A DNA stretch of 64,000 nt. Source: Amblyomma americanum. Lineage: Eukaryota > Arthropoda > Arachnida > Ixodida > Ixodidae. Position 1 is the first letter of the stretch; the number at the start of each line of letters is the position of its first letter. The stretch is taken from positions 62,001-126,000 of the forward strand of contig NW_027526503.1 of NCBI RefSeq assembly GCF_052857255.1, given 5' to 3'. Positions 28,742-42,436 of this stretch are shown piece after piece. The position numbers were made by a program, and so were the translations under genes. A model generated the notes under the pieces. That model was not told where the DNA came from. It did not search any database and worked only from the letters and a program-made list of their open reading frames with translations.

Positions 28742-31234
28742 CAAGTATCCACGTGATACGCGTCAAAACTTTTTCTCTTTTAAATGCGCGACAAGCATGT
28801 ATTCGTGCTTAATACAACGAAACAAGCTGTGTTAGACCGAAACGAGCTAAATCTGAACACATCGGTTTTACAAGTGTCCCTGTGACACGCGTCTAAACTT
28901 TCTCTTATAACAGCGCGAAAAGCATGTATTCTTGCTTAATACAAAGAAACAAGTTGTTTTAGACCGAAACGAGCTATATCTGAACACATCGGTTTTACAA
29001 GTATCCACATGATACTCGTCAAAACGTTTTCTCTTATAACTGCGCGAAAAGCATGTATTCGTGCTTAAAACATCGAAACAAGCGGTTTTAGACCGAAAAG
29101 AGCTAAATCACAACATATCGGTTTTACAAGTATCCACGTGATACGCGTCAAAACTTTTTCTCTTATAACTGCGCGAAAAGCATGTATTCGTGCTTAAAAC
29201 ATCGAAACAAGCGGTTTTAGACCGAAACGAGCTAAATCACAACACATCGGTTTTACAAGTATCCACGTGATACGCGTAAAACTTTTTTTCTTATAAATGC
29301 GCGAAAAGCATGTATTCGTGCTTAATACAACGAAACAAGCTGTGTTAGACCGAAACGAGCTAAATCTGAAAACATCGGTTTTACAAGTGTTCCTGTGACA
29401 CGCGTCAAACCTTTTTCTCTTATAACTGCGCGAAAAGCATGTATTCGTGCTTAATCCAACGAAACAAGCTGTTTTAGACCGAAACTGGCAAATCACAACA
29501 CATCGGTTTTACAAGTTTTCCTCTGATACGCGTCAAAACTTTTTCTCTCATAACTGCGTGAAAAGCATGTATTCTTGCTTAATACAACGAAACAAGCTAT
29601 TTTAGACCGAAACGAGCTAAATCTGAACACATCGGTTTTACAAGTGCCCATGTGATACGCGTCAAAACGTTTTCTTCTATAACTGCGCGAAAAGAATGTA
29701 TTCGTGCTTAATACAACGAAACAAGCTGTTTTAGACAGAAACGAGCTAAATCACAACACATCGGTTTTACAAGTGTCCCTCTAATACACGTCAAAATTTT
29801 TTCTTCTATAACTGCGCGAAAAGCATGTATTCTTGCTTAAAACAACGAAACAAGCTGTTTTATAAAAAAACGAGCTATATCTGAACACATCGGTTTTACA
29901 AGTATCCACGTGATACGCGCCAAAACGTTTTCTCTTATAACTGCGCGAAAAGCATGTATTCGTGCTTAATCCGACGAGACAAGCTGTTTTAGACCGAAAC
30001 GAGGTAAATCACAACACATCGGTTTTACAAATGTTCCTCTGATACGCGTCAAAACTTTTTAACTTATAAATGCGCGAAAAGCATGTATTCGTGCTTAATA
30101 CAACGAAACAAGCTGTGTTAGACCGAAACGAGCTAAATCTGAACACATCGGTTTTACAAGTGTCCCTGTGACACGCGTCAAAACTTGTTCTCTTATAACT
30201 GCGCGAAAAGCATGTATTCATGCTTAATACAACGAAACAAGCTGTTTTAGACCGAAACGAGCTAAATCTGAACACATCGGTTTTACAAGTGTCCCTGTGA
30301 CACGCGTCAAAACTTTTTCTCTCATAACTGCGTGAAAAGCATGTATTCCTGCTTAATCCAACGAAACAAGCTGTTTTAGACCGAAACGAGGTAAATCTGA
30401 ACACATCGGTTTTACAAGTTTTCCTCTGAGCGCGTCAAAACTTTTTCTCTTATAACTGCGCGAAAAGCATGTATTCGTGCTTAATCCAACGAAACAAGCT
30501 GTTTTAGACCGAAACGAGGTAAATCTGAACACATCGGTTTTACAAGTTTTCCTCTGAGCGCGTCAAAACTTTTTCTCTTATAACTGCGCGAAAAGCATGT
30601 ATTCGTGCTTAATCCAACGAAACAAGCTGTTTTAGACCGAAACGAGCTATATCACAACACATCGGTTTTACAAGTTTTCCTCTGATACGCGTCAAAACTT
30701 TTTCTCTTATAACTGAGCGAAAAGCATGTATTCGCGCTTAATACAACGAAACAAGCTGTTTTAGACCGAAACGAGCTAAATCACAACACATCGGTTTTAC
30801 AAGTGTTCCTCTGATACGCGTCAAAACTTTTTCTCTTATAACAGCGCGAAAAGCATGTATTCTTGCTTAATACAACGAAACAAGCTGTTGGTAGACCAAA
30901 ACGAGCTAGATCGGAACATATCGGTTTTACAAGTGTGCATGTGATAGGCGTCAAAACGTTTTCTCTTATAACTGCGCAAAAAGCATGTATTCGTGCTTAA
31001 TACAACGAAGCAAGCTGTTTTGGACTGAAACGAGCTAAATCACAACACATCGGTTTTACAAGTCTCTCTATACGCGTCAAAACTTTTTCTTCTATAACTG
31101 CGCGAAAAGCATGTATTCGTGCTTAAAACAACGAAACAAGCTGTTTTAGACCGAAACGAGCTAAATCACAACACATCGGTTTTACAAGCCTCTAATACGC
31201 GTCAAAACTTTTTCTCTTATAACTGCGCGAAAAG

Positions 31235-34200
31235 CATGTATTCGTGCTTAATACAACGAAACAAGCTGTTTTAGACCGAAACGAGCTAAATCACAACACA
31301 TCGGTTTTAAGTTTTCCTCTGATACGCGTCAAAACTTTTTCTCCTATAACTGCGCGAAAAGCATGTATTCGTGCTTAATACAACGAAACAAGCTGTTTTA
31401 GACCGAAACGAGCTAAATCACAACACATCGGTTTTACAAGTGTTCCTCTGATACGCGTCAAAACTTTTTCTCTTATAACTGCGCGAAAAGCATGTATTCG
31501 TGCTTAATACAACGAAACAAGCTGTTTTAGACTGAGATGAGCTAAATCTGAAAACTGTTTTAAAAGTGTCCCTCTAATACGCGTCAAATCTTTTTCTTCT
31601 AAAACTGCGCGAAAAGCATGTATTCGTGCTTAATACAACGAAACAAGCTGTTTTAGACCGAAACGAGCTAAATCTGAACACATCGGTTTTACAAGTGTCC
31701 TTGTGACACGCGTCAAAACTTTTTCTCTTATAACTGCGCGAGAAGCATGTATTCGTGCTTAATACAACGTAACAATCTGTTTTAGTCCGAAACGAGCTAA
31801 ATCACAGCACATCGGTTTTACAAGTGTTCCTCTGATACGCGTCAAAACGTTTTCTCTTATAACTGCGCGAAAAGCATGTATTCGTGATTAATCCAACGAA
31901 ACAAGCTGTTTTAGACCGAAACGAGCTAAATCACAACACATTGGTTTTACGAGTGTTCCTCTGATACGCGTCAAAACTTTTTCTCTTATAACTGCGCGAA
32001 AAGCATGTATTCGTGATTAATCCAACGAAACAAGCTGTTTTAGACCGAAACGAGCTAAATCACAACACATTGGTTTTACGAGTGTTCCTCTGATACGCGT
32101 CAAAACTTTTTCTCTTATAACTGCGCGAAAAGCATGTATTCGTGCTTAAAACATCGAAACAAGCGGTTTTAGAAAGAAACGAGCTAAATCACAACACATC
32201 GGTTTTACAAGTATCCACGTGATACGCGTCAAAACTTTTTCTCTTATAAATGCGCGAAAAGCATGTATTCGTGCTTAATACAACGAAACAAGCTGTGTTA
32301 GACCGAAACGAGCTAAATCTGAACACATCGGTTTTACAAGTGTCCCTGTGACACGCGTCAAACCTTTTTCTCTTATAACTGCGCGAAAAGCATGTATTCG
32401 TGCTTAAAACAACGAAACAAGCGGTTTTAGACCGAAGCGAGCTAAATCACAACACATCGGTTTTACAAGTATCCAAGTGATACGCGTCAAAACTTTTTCT
32501 CTTATAAATGCGCGAAAAGCATGTATTCGTGCCTAATACAAAGAAACAAGCTGTGTTAGACCGAAACGAGCTAAATCTGAGCACATCAGTTTTACAAGTT
32601 TTCCTCTGATACGCGTCAAAACTTTTTCTCTCATAACTGCGTGAAAAGCATGTATTCTTGCTTAATACAACGAAACAAGCTGTTTTAGACCGAAACGAGC
32701 TAAATCTGAACACATCGGTTTTAAAGGTGCCCATGTGATACGCGTCAAAACGTTTTCTTCTATAACTGCGCGAAAGGCATGTATTCGTGCTTAATACAAC
32801 GAAACAAGCTGTTTTAGACCGAAACGAGCTAAATCACAACACATCGGTTTTACAAGTTTTCCTCTGATACGCGTCAAAACTTTTTCTCCTATAACTGCGC
32901 GAAAAGCATGTATTCGTGCTTAATACAACGAAACAAGCTGTTTTAGACCGAAACGAGCTAAATCACAACACATCGGTTTTACAAGTGTTCCTCTGATACG
33001 CGTCAAAACTTTTTCTCTTATAACTGCGCGAAAAGCATGTATTCGTGCTTAATACAACGAAACAAGCTGTTTTAGACTGAGATGAGCTAAATCTGAAAAC
33101 TGTTTTAAAAGTGTCCCTCTAATACGCGTCAAATCTTTTTCTTCTAAAACTGCGCGAAAAGCATGTATTCGTGCTTAATACAACGAAACAAGCTGTTTTA
33201 GACCGAAACGAGCTAAATCTGAACACATCGGTTTTACAAGTGTCCTTGTGACACGCGTCAAAACTTTTTCTCTTATAACTGCGCGAGAAGCATGTATTCG
33301 TGCTTAATACAACGTAACAATCTGTTTTAGTCCGAAACGAGCTAATTCACAGCACATCGGTTTTACAAGTGTTCCTCTGATACGCGTCAAAACGTTTTCT
33401 CTTATAACTGCGCGAAAAGCATGTATTCGTGATTAATCCAACGAAACAAGCTGTTTTAGACCGAAACGAGCTAAATCACAACACATTGGTTTTACGAGTG
33501 TTCCTCTGATACGCGTCAAAACCTTTTCTCTTATAACTGCGCGAAAAGCATGTATTCGTGATTAATCCAACGAAACAAGCTGTTTTAGACCGAAACGAGC
33601 TAAATCACAACACATTGGTTTTACGAGTGTTCCTCTGATACGCGTCAAAACTTTTTCTCTTATAACTGCGCGAAAAGCATGTATTCGTGCTTAAAACATC
33701 GAAACAAGCGGTTTTAGAAAGAAACGAGCTAAATCACAACACATCGGTTTTACAAGTATCCACGTGATACGCGTCAAAACTTTTTCTCTTATAAATGCGC
33801 GAAAAGCATGTATTCGTGCTTAATACAACGAAACAAGCTGTGTTAGACCGAAACGAGCTAAATCTGAACACATCGGTTTTACAAGTGTCCCTGTGACACG
33901 CGTCAAACCTTTTTCTCTTATAACTGCGCGAAAAGCATGTATTCGTGCTTAAAACAACGAAACAAGCGGTTTTAGACCGAAGCGAGCTAAATCACAACAC
34001 ATCGGTTTTACAAGTATCCAAGTGATACGCGTCAAAACTTTTTCTCTTATAAATGCGCGAAAAGCATGTATTCGTGCCTAATACAAAGAAACAAGCTGTG
34101 TTAGACCGAAACGAGCTAAATCTGAACACATCAGTTTTACAAGTTTTCCTCTGATACGCGTCAAAACTTTTTCTCTCATAACTGCGTGAAAAGCATGTAT

Positions 34201-34330
34201 TCTTGCTTAATACAACGAAACAAGCTGTTTTAGACCGAAACGAGCTAAATCTGAACACATCGGTTTTAAAAGTGCCCATGTGATACGCGTCAAAACGTTT
34301 TCTTCTATAACTGCGCGAAAAGCATGTATT
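31235..34330 (+). repeat. 12-monomer tandem higher-order repeat (1,545 bp)
   Basis: Two adjacent units at an offset of 1,545 bp. Shared markers include TTTCTCCTATAAC, ACGTAACAATCTG, GTTTTAGAAAGAAACG and ACCGAAGCGAGC. Differences are few (CTAATTCACAGC versus CTAAATCACAGC; CCTTTTCTC versus CTTTTTCTC; TTTTAAAGG versus TTTTAAAAG), so this is one of the youngest duplications in the left arm. Confidence 0.75.
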
Positions 34331-34594
34331 CGTGCTTAAAACATCGAAACAAGCGGTTTTAGACCGAAACGAGCTAAATCACAACACATCGGTTTTACAA
34401 GTATCCACGTGATACGCGTCAAAACTTTTTCTCTTATAAATGCGCGAAAAGCATGTATTCGTGCTTAATACAACGAAACAAGCTGTGTTAGACCGAAACG
34501 AGCTAAATCTGAACACATCGGTTTTACAAGTGTCCCTGTGACACGCGTCTAAACTTTCTCTTATAACAGCGCGAAAAGCATGTATTCTTGCTTA

Positions 34595-35940
34595 ATACAA
34601 AGAAACAAGTTGTTTTAGACCGAAACGAGCTATATCTGAACACATCGGTTTTACAAGTATCCACATGATACTCGTCAAAACTTTTTCTCTTATAACTGCG
34701 CGAAAAGCATGTATTCGTGCTTAATACAAATAAACAAGCTGTTTTAGTCCGAAACGAGCTAAATCACAACACATCGGTTTTACAAGTGTTCCCCTGATAC
34801 GCGTCTAAACTTTTTCTCTTATAACTGCGCGAAAAGCATGTATTCGTGCTTAAAACAACGAAACAAGTTGTTTTAGTCCGAAACGAGCTAAATCACAACA
34901 CATCGGTTTTACAAATGTTCCTCTGATACGCGTCAAAACTTTTTCTCTTATAACTGCGCGAAAAGCATGTATTCGTACTTAAACCAACGAAACAAGCTGT
35001 TTTAGACCGAGATGAGCTAAATCTGAACACATCGGTTTTACAAGTGTCCCTCTAATACACGTCAAAACTTTTTCTTCTATAACTGCGCGAAAAGCATGTA
35101 TTCTTGCTTAAAACAACGAAACAAGCTGTTTTATACCAAAACGAGCTATATCTGAACACATCGGTTTTACAAGTATCCACGTGATACGCGCCAGAACGTT
35201 TTCTCTTATAACTGCGAGAAAAGCATGTATTCGTGCTTAATCCGACGAGACAAGCTGTTTTAGACCGAAACGAGGTCAATCTCAACACATCGGTTTTACA
35301 AGTTTTCCTCTGATACGCGTCAAAACTTTTTCTCTTATAACGGCGCGAAAAGCGTGTATTCGTGCTTAATACAACGAAACAAGCAGTTTTAGACCGAAAC
35401 GAGCTAAATCACAACACATCGGTTTTACAAGTCTCCCTAATACGCGTCAAAACGTTTTCTTCTATAACTGCGCGAAAAGCATGTATTCGTGCTTAAAACA
35501 TCGAAACAAGCGGTTTTAGACCGAAACGAGCTAAATCACAACATATCGGTTTTACAAGTATCCACGTGATACGCGTCAAAACTTTTTCTCTTATAACTGC
35601 GCGAAAAGCATGTATTCGTGCTTAAAACATCGAAACAAGCGGTTTTAGACCGAAACGAGCTAAATCACAACACATCGGTTTTACAAGTATCCACGTGATA
35701 CGCGTAAAACTTTTTTTCTTATAAATGCGCGAAAAGCATGTATTCGTGCTTAATACAACGAAACAAGCTGTGTTAGACCGAAACGAGCTAAATCTGAAAA
35801 CATCGGTTTTACAAGTGTCCCTGTGACACGCGTCAAACCTTTTTCTCTTATAACTGCGCGAAAAGCATGTATTCGTGCTTAATCCAACGAAACAAGCTGT
35901 TTTAGACCGAAACTGGCAAATCACAACACATCGGTTTTAC
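34595..35940 (+). repeat. Module M, copy 4
   Basis: Same ordered marker variants, with GCGCCAGAACG at 35,188. It follows directly after the 12-monomer tandem block and is followed by the ~25-monomer block. Confidence 0.68.
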
Positions 35941-38520
35941 AAGTTTTCCTCTGATACGCGTCAAAACTTTTTCTCTCATAACTGCGTGAAAAGCATGTAT
36001 TCTTGCTTAATACAACGAAACAAGCTATTTTAGACCGAAACGAGCTAAATCTGAACACATCGGTTTTACAAGTGCCCATGTGATACGCGTCAAAACGTTT
36101 TCTTCTATAACTGCGCGAAAAGAATGTATTCGTGCTTAATACAACGAAACAAGCTGTTTTAGACAGAAACGAGCTAAATCACAACACATCGGTTTTACAA
36201 GTGTCCCTCTAATACACGTCAAAATTTTTTCTTCTATAACTGCGCGAAAAGCATGTATTCTTGCTTAAAACAACGAAACAAGCTGTTTTATAAAAAAACG
36301 AGCTATATCTGAACACATCGGTTTTACAAGTATCCACGTGATACGCGCCAAAACGTTTTCTCTTATAACTGCGCGAAAAGCATGTATTCGTGCTTAATAC
36401 AACGAAACAAGCTGTGTTAGACCGAAACGAGCTAAATCTGAACACATCGGTTTCACAAGTGTCCCTGTGACACGCGTCAAAACTTGTTCTCTTATAACTG
36501 CGCGAAAAGCATGTATTCATGCTTAATACAACGAAACAAGCTGTTTTAGACCGAAACGAGCTAAATCTGAACACATCGGTTTTACAAGTGTCCCTGTGAC
36601 ACGCGTCAAAACTTTTTCTCTCATAACTGCGTGAAAAGCATGTATTCTTGCTTAATACAACGAAACAAGCTGTTTTAGACCGAAACGAGCTAAATCTGAA
36701 CACATCGGTTTTACAAGTGCCCATGTGATACGCGTCAAAACTTTTTTCTCTTATAACTGCGCGAAAAGCATGTATTCCTGCTTAATCCACGAAACAAGCT
36801 GTTTTAGACCGAAACGAGGTAAATCTGAACACATCGGTTTTACAAGTTTTCCTCTGAACGCGTCAAAACTTTTTCTCTTATAACTGCGCGAAAAGCATGT
36901 ATTCGTGCATAATCCAACGAAACAAGCTGTTTTAGACCGAAACGAGCTATATCACAGCACATCGGTTTTACAAGTTTTCCTCTGATACGCGTCAAAACTT
37001 TTTCTCTTATAACTGAGCGAAAAGCATGTATTCGCGCTTAATACAACGAAACAAGCTGTTTTAGACCGAAACGAGCTAAATCACAACACATCGGTTTTAC
37101 AAGTGTTCCTCTGATACGCGTCAAAACTTTTTCTCTTATAACAGCGCGAAAAGCATGTATTCTTGCTTAATACAACGAAACAAGCTTTTTGTAGACCAAA
37201 ACGAGCTAGATCTGAACATATCGGTTTTACAAGTGTGCATGTGATAGGCGTCAAAACGTTTTCTCTTATAACTGCGCAAAAAGCATGTATTCGTGCTTAA
37301 TACAACGAAGCAAGCTGTTTTGGACTGAAACGAGCTAAATCACAACACATCGGTTTTACAAGTCTCTCTATACGCGTCAAAACTTTTTCTTCTATAACTG
37401 CGCGAAAAGCATGTATTCGTGCTTAAAACAACGAAACAAGCTGTTTTAGACCGAAACGAGCTAAATCACAACACATCGGTTTTACAAGCCTCTAATACGC
37501 GTCAAAACTTTTTCTCTTATAACTGCGCGAAAAGCATGTATTCGTGCTTAATACAACGAAACAAGCTGTTTTAGACCGAAACGAGCTAAATCACAACACA
37601 TCGGTTTTACAAGTTTTCCTCTGATACGCGTCAAAACTTTTTCTCCTATAACTGCGCGAAAAGCATGTATTCGTGCTTAATACAACGAAACAAGCTGTTT
37701 TAGACCGAAACGAGCTAAATCACAACACATCGGTTTTACAAGTGTTCCTCTGATACGCGTCAAAACTTTTTCTCTTATAACTGCGCGAAAAGCATGTATT
37801 CGTGCTTAATACAACGAAACAAGCTGTTTTAGACTGAGATGAGCTAAATCTGAAAACTGTTTTAAAAGTGTCCCTCTATTACGCGTCAAATCTTTTTCTT
37901 CTAAAACTGCGCGAAAAGCATGTATTCGTGCTTAATACAACGAAACAAGCTGTTTTAGACCGAAACGAGCTAAATCTGAACACATCGGTTTTACAAGTGT
38001 CCTTGTGACACGCGTCAAAACTTTTTCTCTTATAACTGCGCGAGAAGCATGTATTCGTGCTTAATACAACGTAACAATCTGTTTTAGTCCGAAACGAGCT
38101 AAATCACAGCACATCGGTTTTACAAGTGTTCCTCTGATACGCGTCAAAACTTTTTCTCTTATAAATGCGCGAAAAGCATGTATTCGTGCTTAATACAACG
38201 AAACAAGCTGTGTTAGACCGAAACGAGCTAAATCTGAACACATCGGTTTTACAAGTGTCCCTGTGACACGCGTCAAACCTTTTTCTCTTATAACTGCGCG
38301 AAAAGCATGTATTCGTGCTTAATCCAACGAAACAAGCTGTTTTAGACCGAAACTGGCAAATCACAACACATCGGTTTTACAAGTTTTCCTCTGATACGCG
38401 TCAAAACTTTTTCTCTCATAACTGCGCGAAAAGCATGTATTCTTGCTTAATACAACGAAACAAGCTGTTTTAGACCGAAACGAGCTAAATCTGAACACAT
38501 CGGTTTTACAAGTGCCCATG
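35930..38520 (+). repeat. ~25-monomer block, copy 1
   Basis: Aligns with 39,015-41,570 at offsets of 3,083-3,213 bp, the steps reflecting gain or loss of single monomers. Shared rare markers are TTTTATAAAAAAACGAG, CCTCTGAACGCGTC, ACTGAGCGAAAAGC, CAAGCTTTTTGTAGACC and ACAAGCCTCTAATACG. A related older copy begins at about 29,500. Confidence 0.65.
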
Positions 38521-39014
38521 TGATACGCGTCAAAACGTTTTCTTCTATAACTGCGCGAAAAGCATGTATTCGTGCTTAAAACATCGAAACAAGCGGTTTT
38601 GGACCGAAACGAGCTAAATCACAACATATCGGTTTTACAAGTATCCACGTGATACGCGTCAAAACTTTTTCTCTTATAACTGCGCGAAAAGCATGTATTC
38701 GTGCTTAAAACATCGAAACAAGCGGTTTTAGACCGAAACGAGCTAAATCACAACACATCGGTTTTACAAGTATCCACGTGATGCGCGTAAAACTTTTTTT
38801 TCTTATAAATGCGCGAAAAGCATGTATTCGTGCTTAATACAACGAAACAAGCTGTGTTAGACCGAAACGAGCTAAATCTGAAAACATCGGTTTTACAAGT
38901 GTCCCTGTGACACGCGTCAAACCTTTTTCTCTTATAACTGCGCGAAAAGCATGTATTCGTGCTTAATCCAACGAAACAAGCTGTTTTAGACCGAAACTGG
39001 CAAATCACAACACA

Positions 39015-41570
39015 TCGGTTTTACAAGTTTTCCTCTGATACGCGTCAAAACTTTTTCTCTCATAACTGCGTGAAAAGCATGTATTCTTGCTTAATACAAC
39101 GAAACAAGCTATTTTAGACCGAAACGAGCTAAATCTGAACACATCGGTTTTACAAGTGCCCATGTGATACGCGTCAAAACGTTTTCTTCTATAACTGCGC
39201 GAAAAGAATGTATTCGTGCTTAATACAACGAAACAAGCTGTTTTAGACAGAAACGAGCTAAATCACAACACATCGGTTTTACAAGTGTCCCTCTAATACA
39301 CGTCAAAATTTTTTCTTCTATAACTGCGCGAAAAGCATGTATTCTTGCTTAAAACAACGAAACAAGCTGTTTTATAAAAAAACGAGCTATATCTGAACAC
39401 ATCGGTTTTACAAGTATCCACGTGATACGCGCCAAAACGTTTTCTCTTATAACTGCGCGAAAAGCATGTATTCGTGCTTAATCCGACGAGACAAGCTGTT
39501 TTAGACCGAAACGAGGTAAATCACAACACATCGGTTTTACAAATGTTCCTCTGATACGCGTCAAAACTTTTTAACTTATAAATGCGCGAAAAGCATGTAT
39601 TCGTGCTTAATACAACGAAACAAGCTGTGTTAGACCGAAACGAGCTAAATCTGAACACATCGGTTTTACAAGTGTCCCTGTGACACGCGTCAAAACTTGT
39701 TCTCTTATAACTGCGCGAAAAGCATGTATTCATGCTTAATACAACGAAACAAGCTGTTTTAGACCGAAACGAGCTAAATCTGAACACATCGGTTTTACAA
39801 GTGTCCCTGTGACACGCGTCAAAACTTTTTCTCTCATAACTGCGTGAAAAGCATGTATTCTTGCTTAATACAACGAAACATGCTGTTTTAGACCGAAACG
39901 AGCTAAATCTGAACACATCGGTTTTACAAGTGCCCATGTGATACGCGTCAAAACTTTTTTCTCTTATAACTGCGCGAAAAGCATGTATTCCTGCTTAATC
40001 CACGAAACAAGCTGTTTTAGACCGAAACGAGGTAAATCTGAACACATCGGTTTTACAAGTTTTCCTCTGAACGCGTCAAAACTTTTTCTCTTATAACTGC
40101 GCGAAAAGCATGTATTCGTGCTTAATCCAACGAAACAAGCTGTTTTAGACCGAAACGAGCTATATCACAACACATCGGTTTTACAAGTTTTCCTCTGATA
40201 CGCGTCAAAACTTTTTCTCTTATAACTGAGCGAAAAGCATGTATTCGCGCTTAATACAACGAAACAAGCTGTTTTAGACCGAAACGAGCTAAATCACAAC
40301 ACATCGGTTTTACAAGTGTTCCTCTGATACGCGTCAAAACTTTTCTCTTATAACAGCGCGAAAAGCATGTATTCTTGCTTAATACAACGAAACAAGCTTT
40401 TTGTAGACCAAAACGAGCTAGATCTGAACATATCGGTTTTACAAGTGTGCATGTGATAGGCGTCAAAACGTTTTCTCTTATAACTGCGCAAAAAGCATGT
40501 ATTCGTGCTTAATACAACGAAGCAAGCTGTTTTGGACTGAAACGAGCTAAATCACAACACATCGGTTTTACAAGTCTCTGTATACGCGTCAAAACTTTTT
40601 CTTCTATAACTGCGCGAAAAGCATGTATTCGTGCTTAAAACAACGAAACAAGCTGTTTTAGACCGAAACGAGCTAAATCACAACACATCGGTTTTACAAG
40701 CCTCTAATACGCGTCAAAACTTTTTCTCTTATAACTGCGCGAAAAGCATGTATTCGTGCTTAATACAACGAAACAAGCTGTTTTAGACCGAAACGAGCTA
40801 AATCACAACACATCGGTTTTACAAGTTTTCCTCTGATACGCGTCAAAACTTTTTCTCCTATAACTGCGCGAAAAGCATGTATTCGTGCTTAATACAACGA
40901 AACAAGCTGTTTTAGACCGAAACGAGCTAAATCACAACACATCGGTTTTACAAGTGTTCCTCTGATACGCGTCAAAACTTTTTCTCTTATAACTGCGCGA
41001 AAAGCATGTATTCGTGCTTAATACAACGAAACAAGCTGTTTTAGACCGAAACGAGCTAAATCTGAACACATCGGTTTTACAAGTGTCCTTGTGACACGCG
41101 TCAAAACTTTTTCTCTTATAACTGCGCGAGAAGCATGTATTCGTGCTTAATACAACGTAACAATCTGTTTTAGTCCGAAACGAGCTAAATCACAGCACAT
41201 CGGTTTTACAAGTGTTCCTCTGATACGCGTCAAAACTTTTTCTCTTATAAATGCGCGAAAAGCATGTATTCGTGCTTAATACAACGAAACAAGCTGTGTT
41301 AGACCGAAACGAGCTAATTCTGAACACATCGGTTTTACAAGTGTCCCTGTGACACGCGTCAAACCTTTTTCTCTTATAACTGCGCGAAAAGCATGTATTC
41401 GTGCTTAATCCAACGAAACAAGCTGTTTTAGACCGAAACTGGCAAATCACAACACATCGGTTTTACAAGTTTTCCTCTGATACGCGTCAAAACTTTTTCT
41501 CTCATAACTGCGCGAAAAGCATGTATTCTTGCTTAATACAACGAAACAAGCTGTTTTAGACCGAAACGAG
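39015..41570 (+). repeat. ~25-monomer block, copy 2
   Basis: Second copy of the block at 35,930-38,520. It lacks the ACTGAGATGAGC/TGAAAACTG monomer that copy 1 has at about 37,835, which accounts for the change of offset from about 3,213 to 3,086 bp. Confidence 0.65.
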
Positions 41571-42436
41571 CTAAATCTGAACACATCGGTTTTACAAGTG
41601 TCCCTCTAATACACGTCAAAACTTTTTCTTCTATAACTGCGCGAAAAGCATGTATTCTTGCTTAAAACAACGAAACAAGCTGTTTTATACCAAAACGAGC
41701 TATATCTGAACACATCGGTTTTACAAGTATCCACGTGATACGCGTCAAAACGTTTTCTTCTATAACTCCGCGAAAAGCATGTATTCGTGCTTAAAACAAC
41801 GAAACAAGCGGTTTTAGACCGAAACGAGCTAAATCACAACACATCGGTTTTACAAGTATCCAAGTGATACGCGTCAAAACTTTTTCTCTTATAAATGCGC
41901 GAAAAGCATGTATTCGTGCCTAATACAACGAAACAAGCTGTGTTAGACCGAAACGAGCTAAATCTGAACACATCAGTTTTACAAGTTTTCCTCTGATACG
42001 CGTCAAAACTTTTTCTCTCATAACTGCGTGAAAAGCATGTATTCTTGCTTAATACAACGAAACAAGCTGTTTTAGACCGAAACGAGCTAAATCTGAACAC
42101 ATCGGTTTTACAAGTGCCCATGTGATACGCGTCAAAACGTTTTCTTCTATAACTGCGCGAAAAGCATGTATTCGTGCTTAAAACATCGAAACAAGCGGTT
42201 TTAGACCGAAACGAGCTAAATCACAACACATCGGTTTTACAAGTATCCACGTGATACGCGTCAAAACTTTTTCTCTTATAAATGCGCGAAAAGCATGTAT
42301 TCGTGCTTAATACAACGAAACAAGCTGTGTTAGACCGAAACGAGCTAAATCTGAACACATCGGTTTTACAAGTGTCCCTGTGACACGCGTCTAAACTTTC
42401 TCTTATAACAGCGCGAAAAGCATGTATTCTTGCTTA

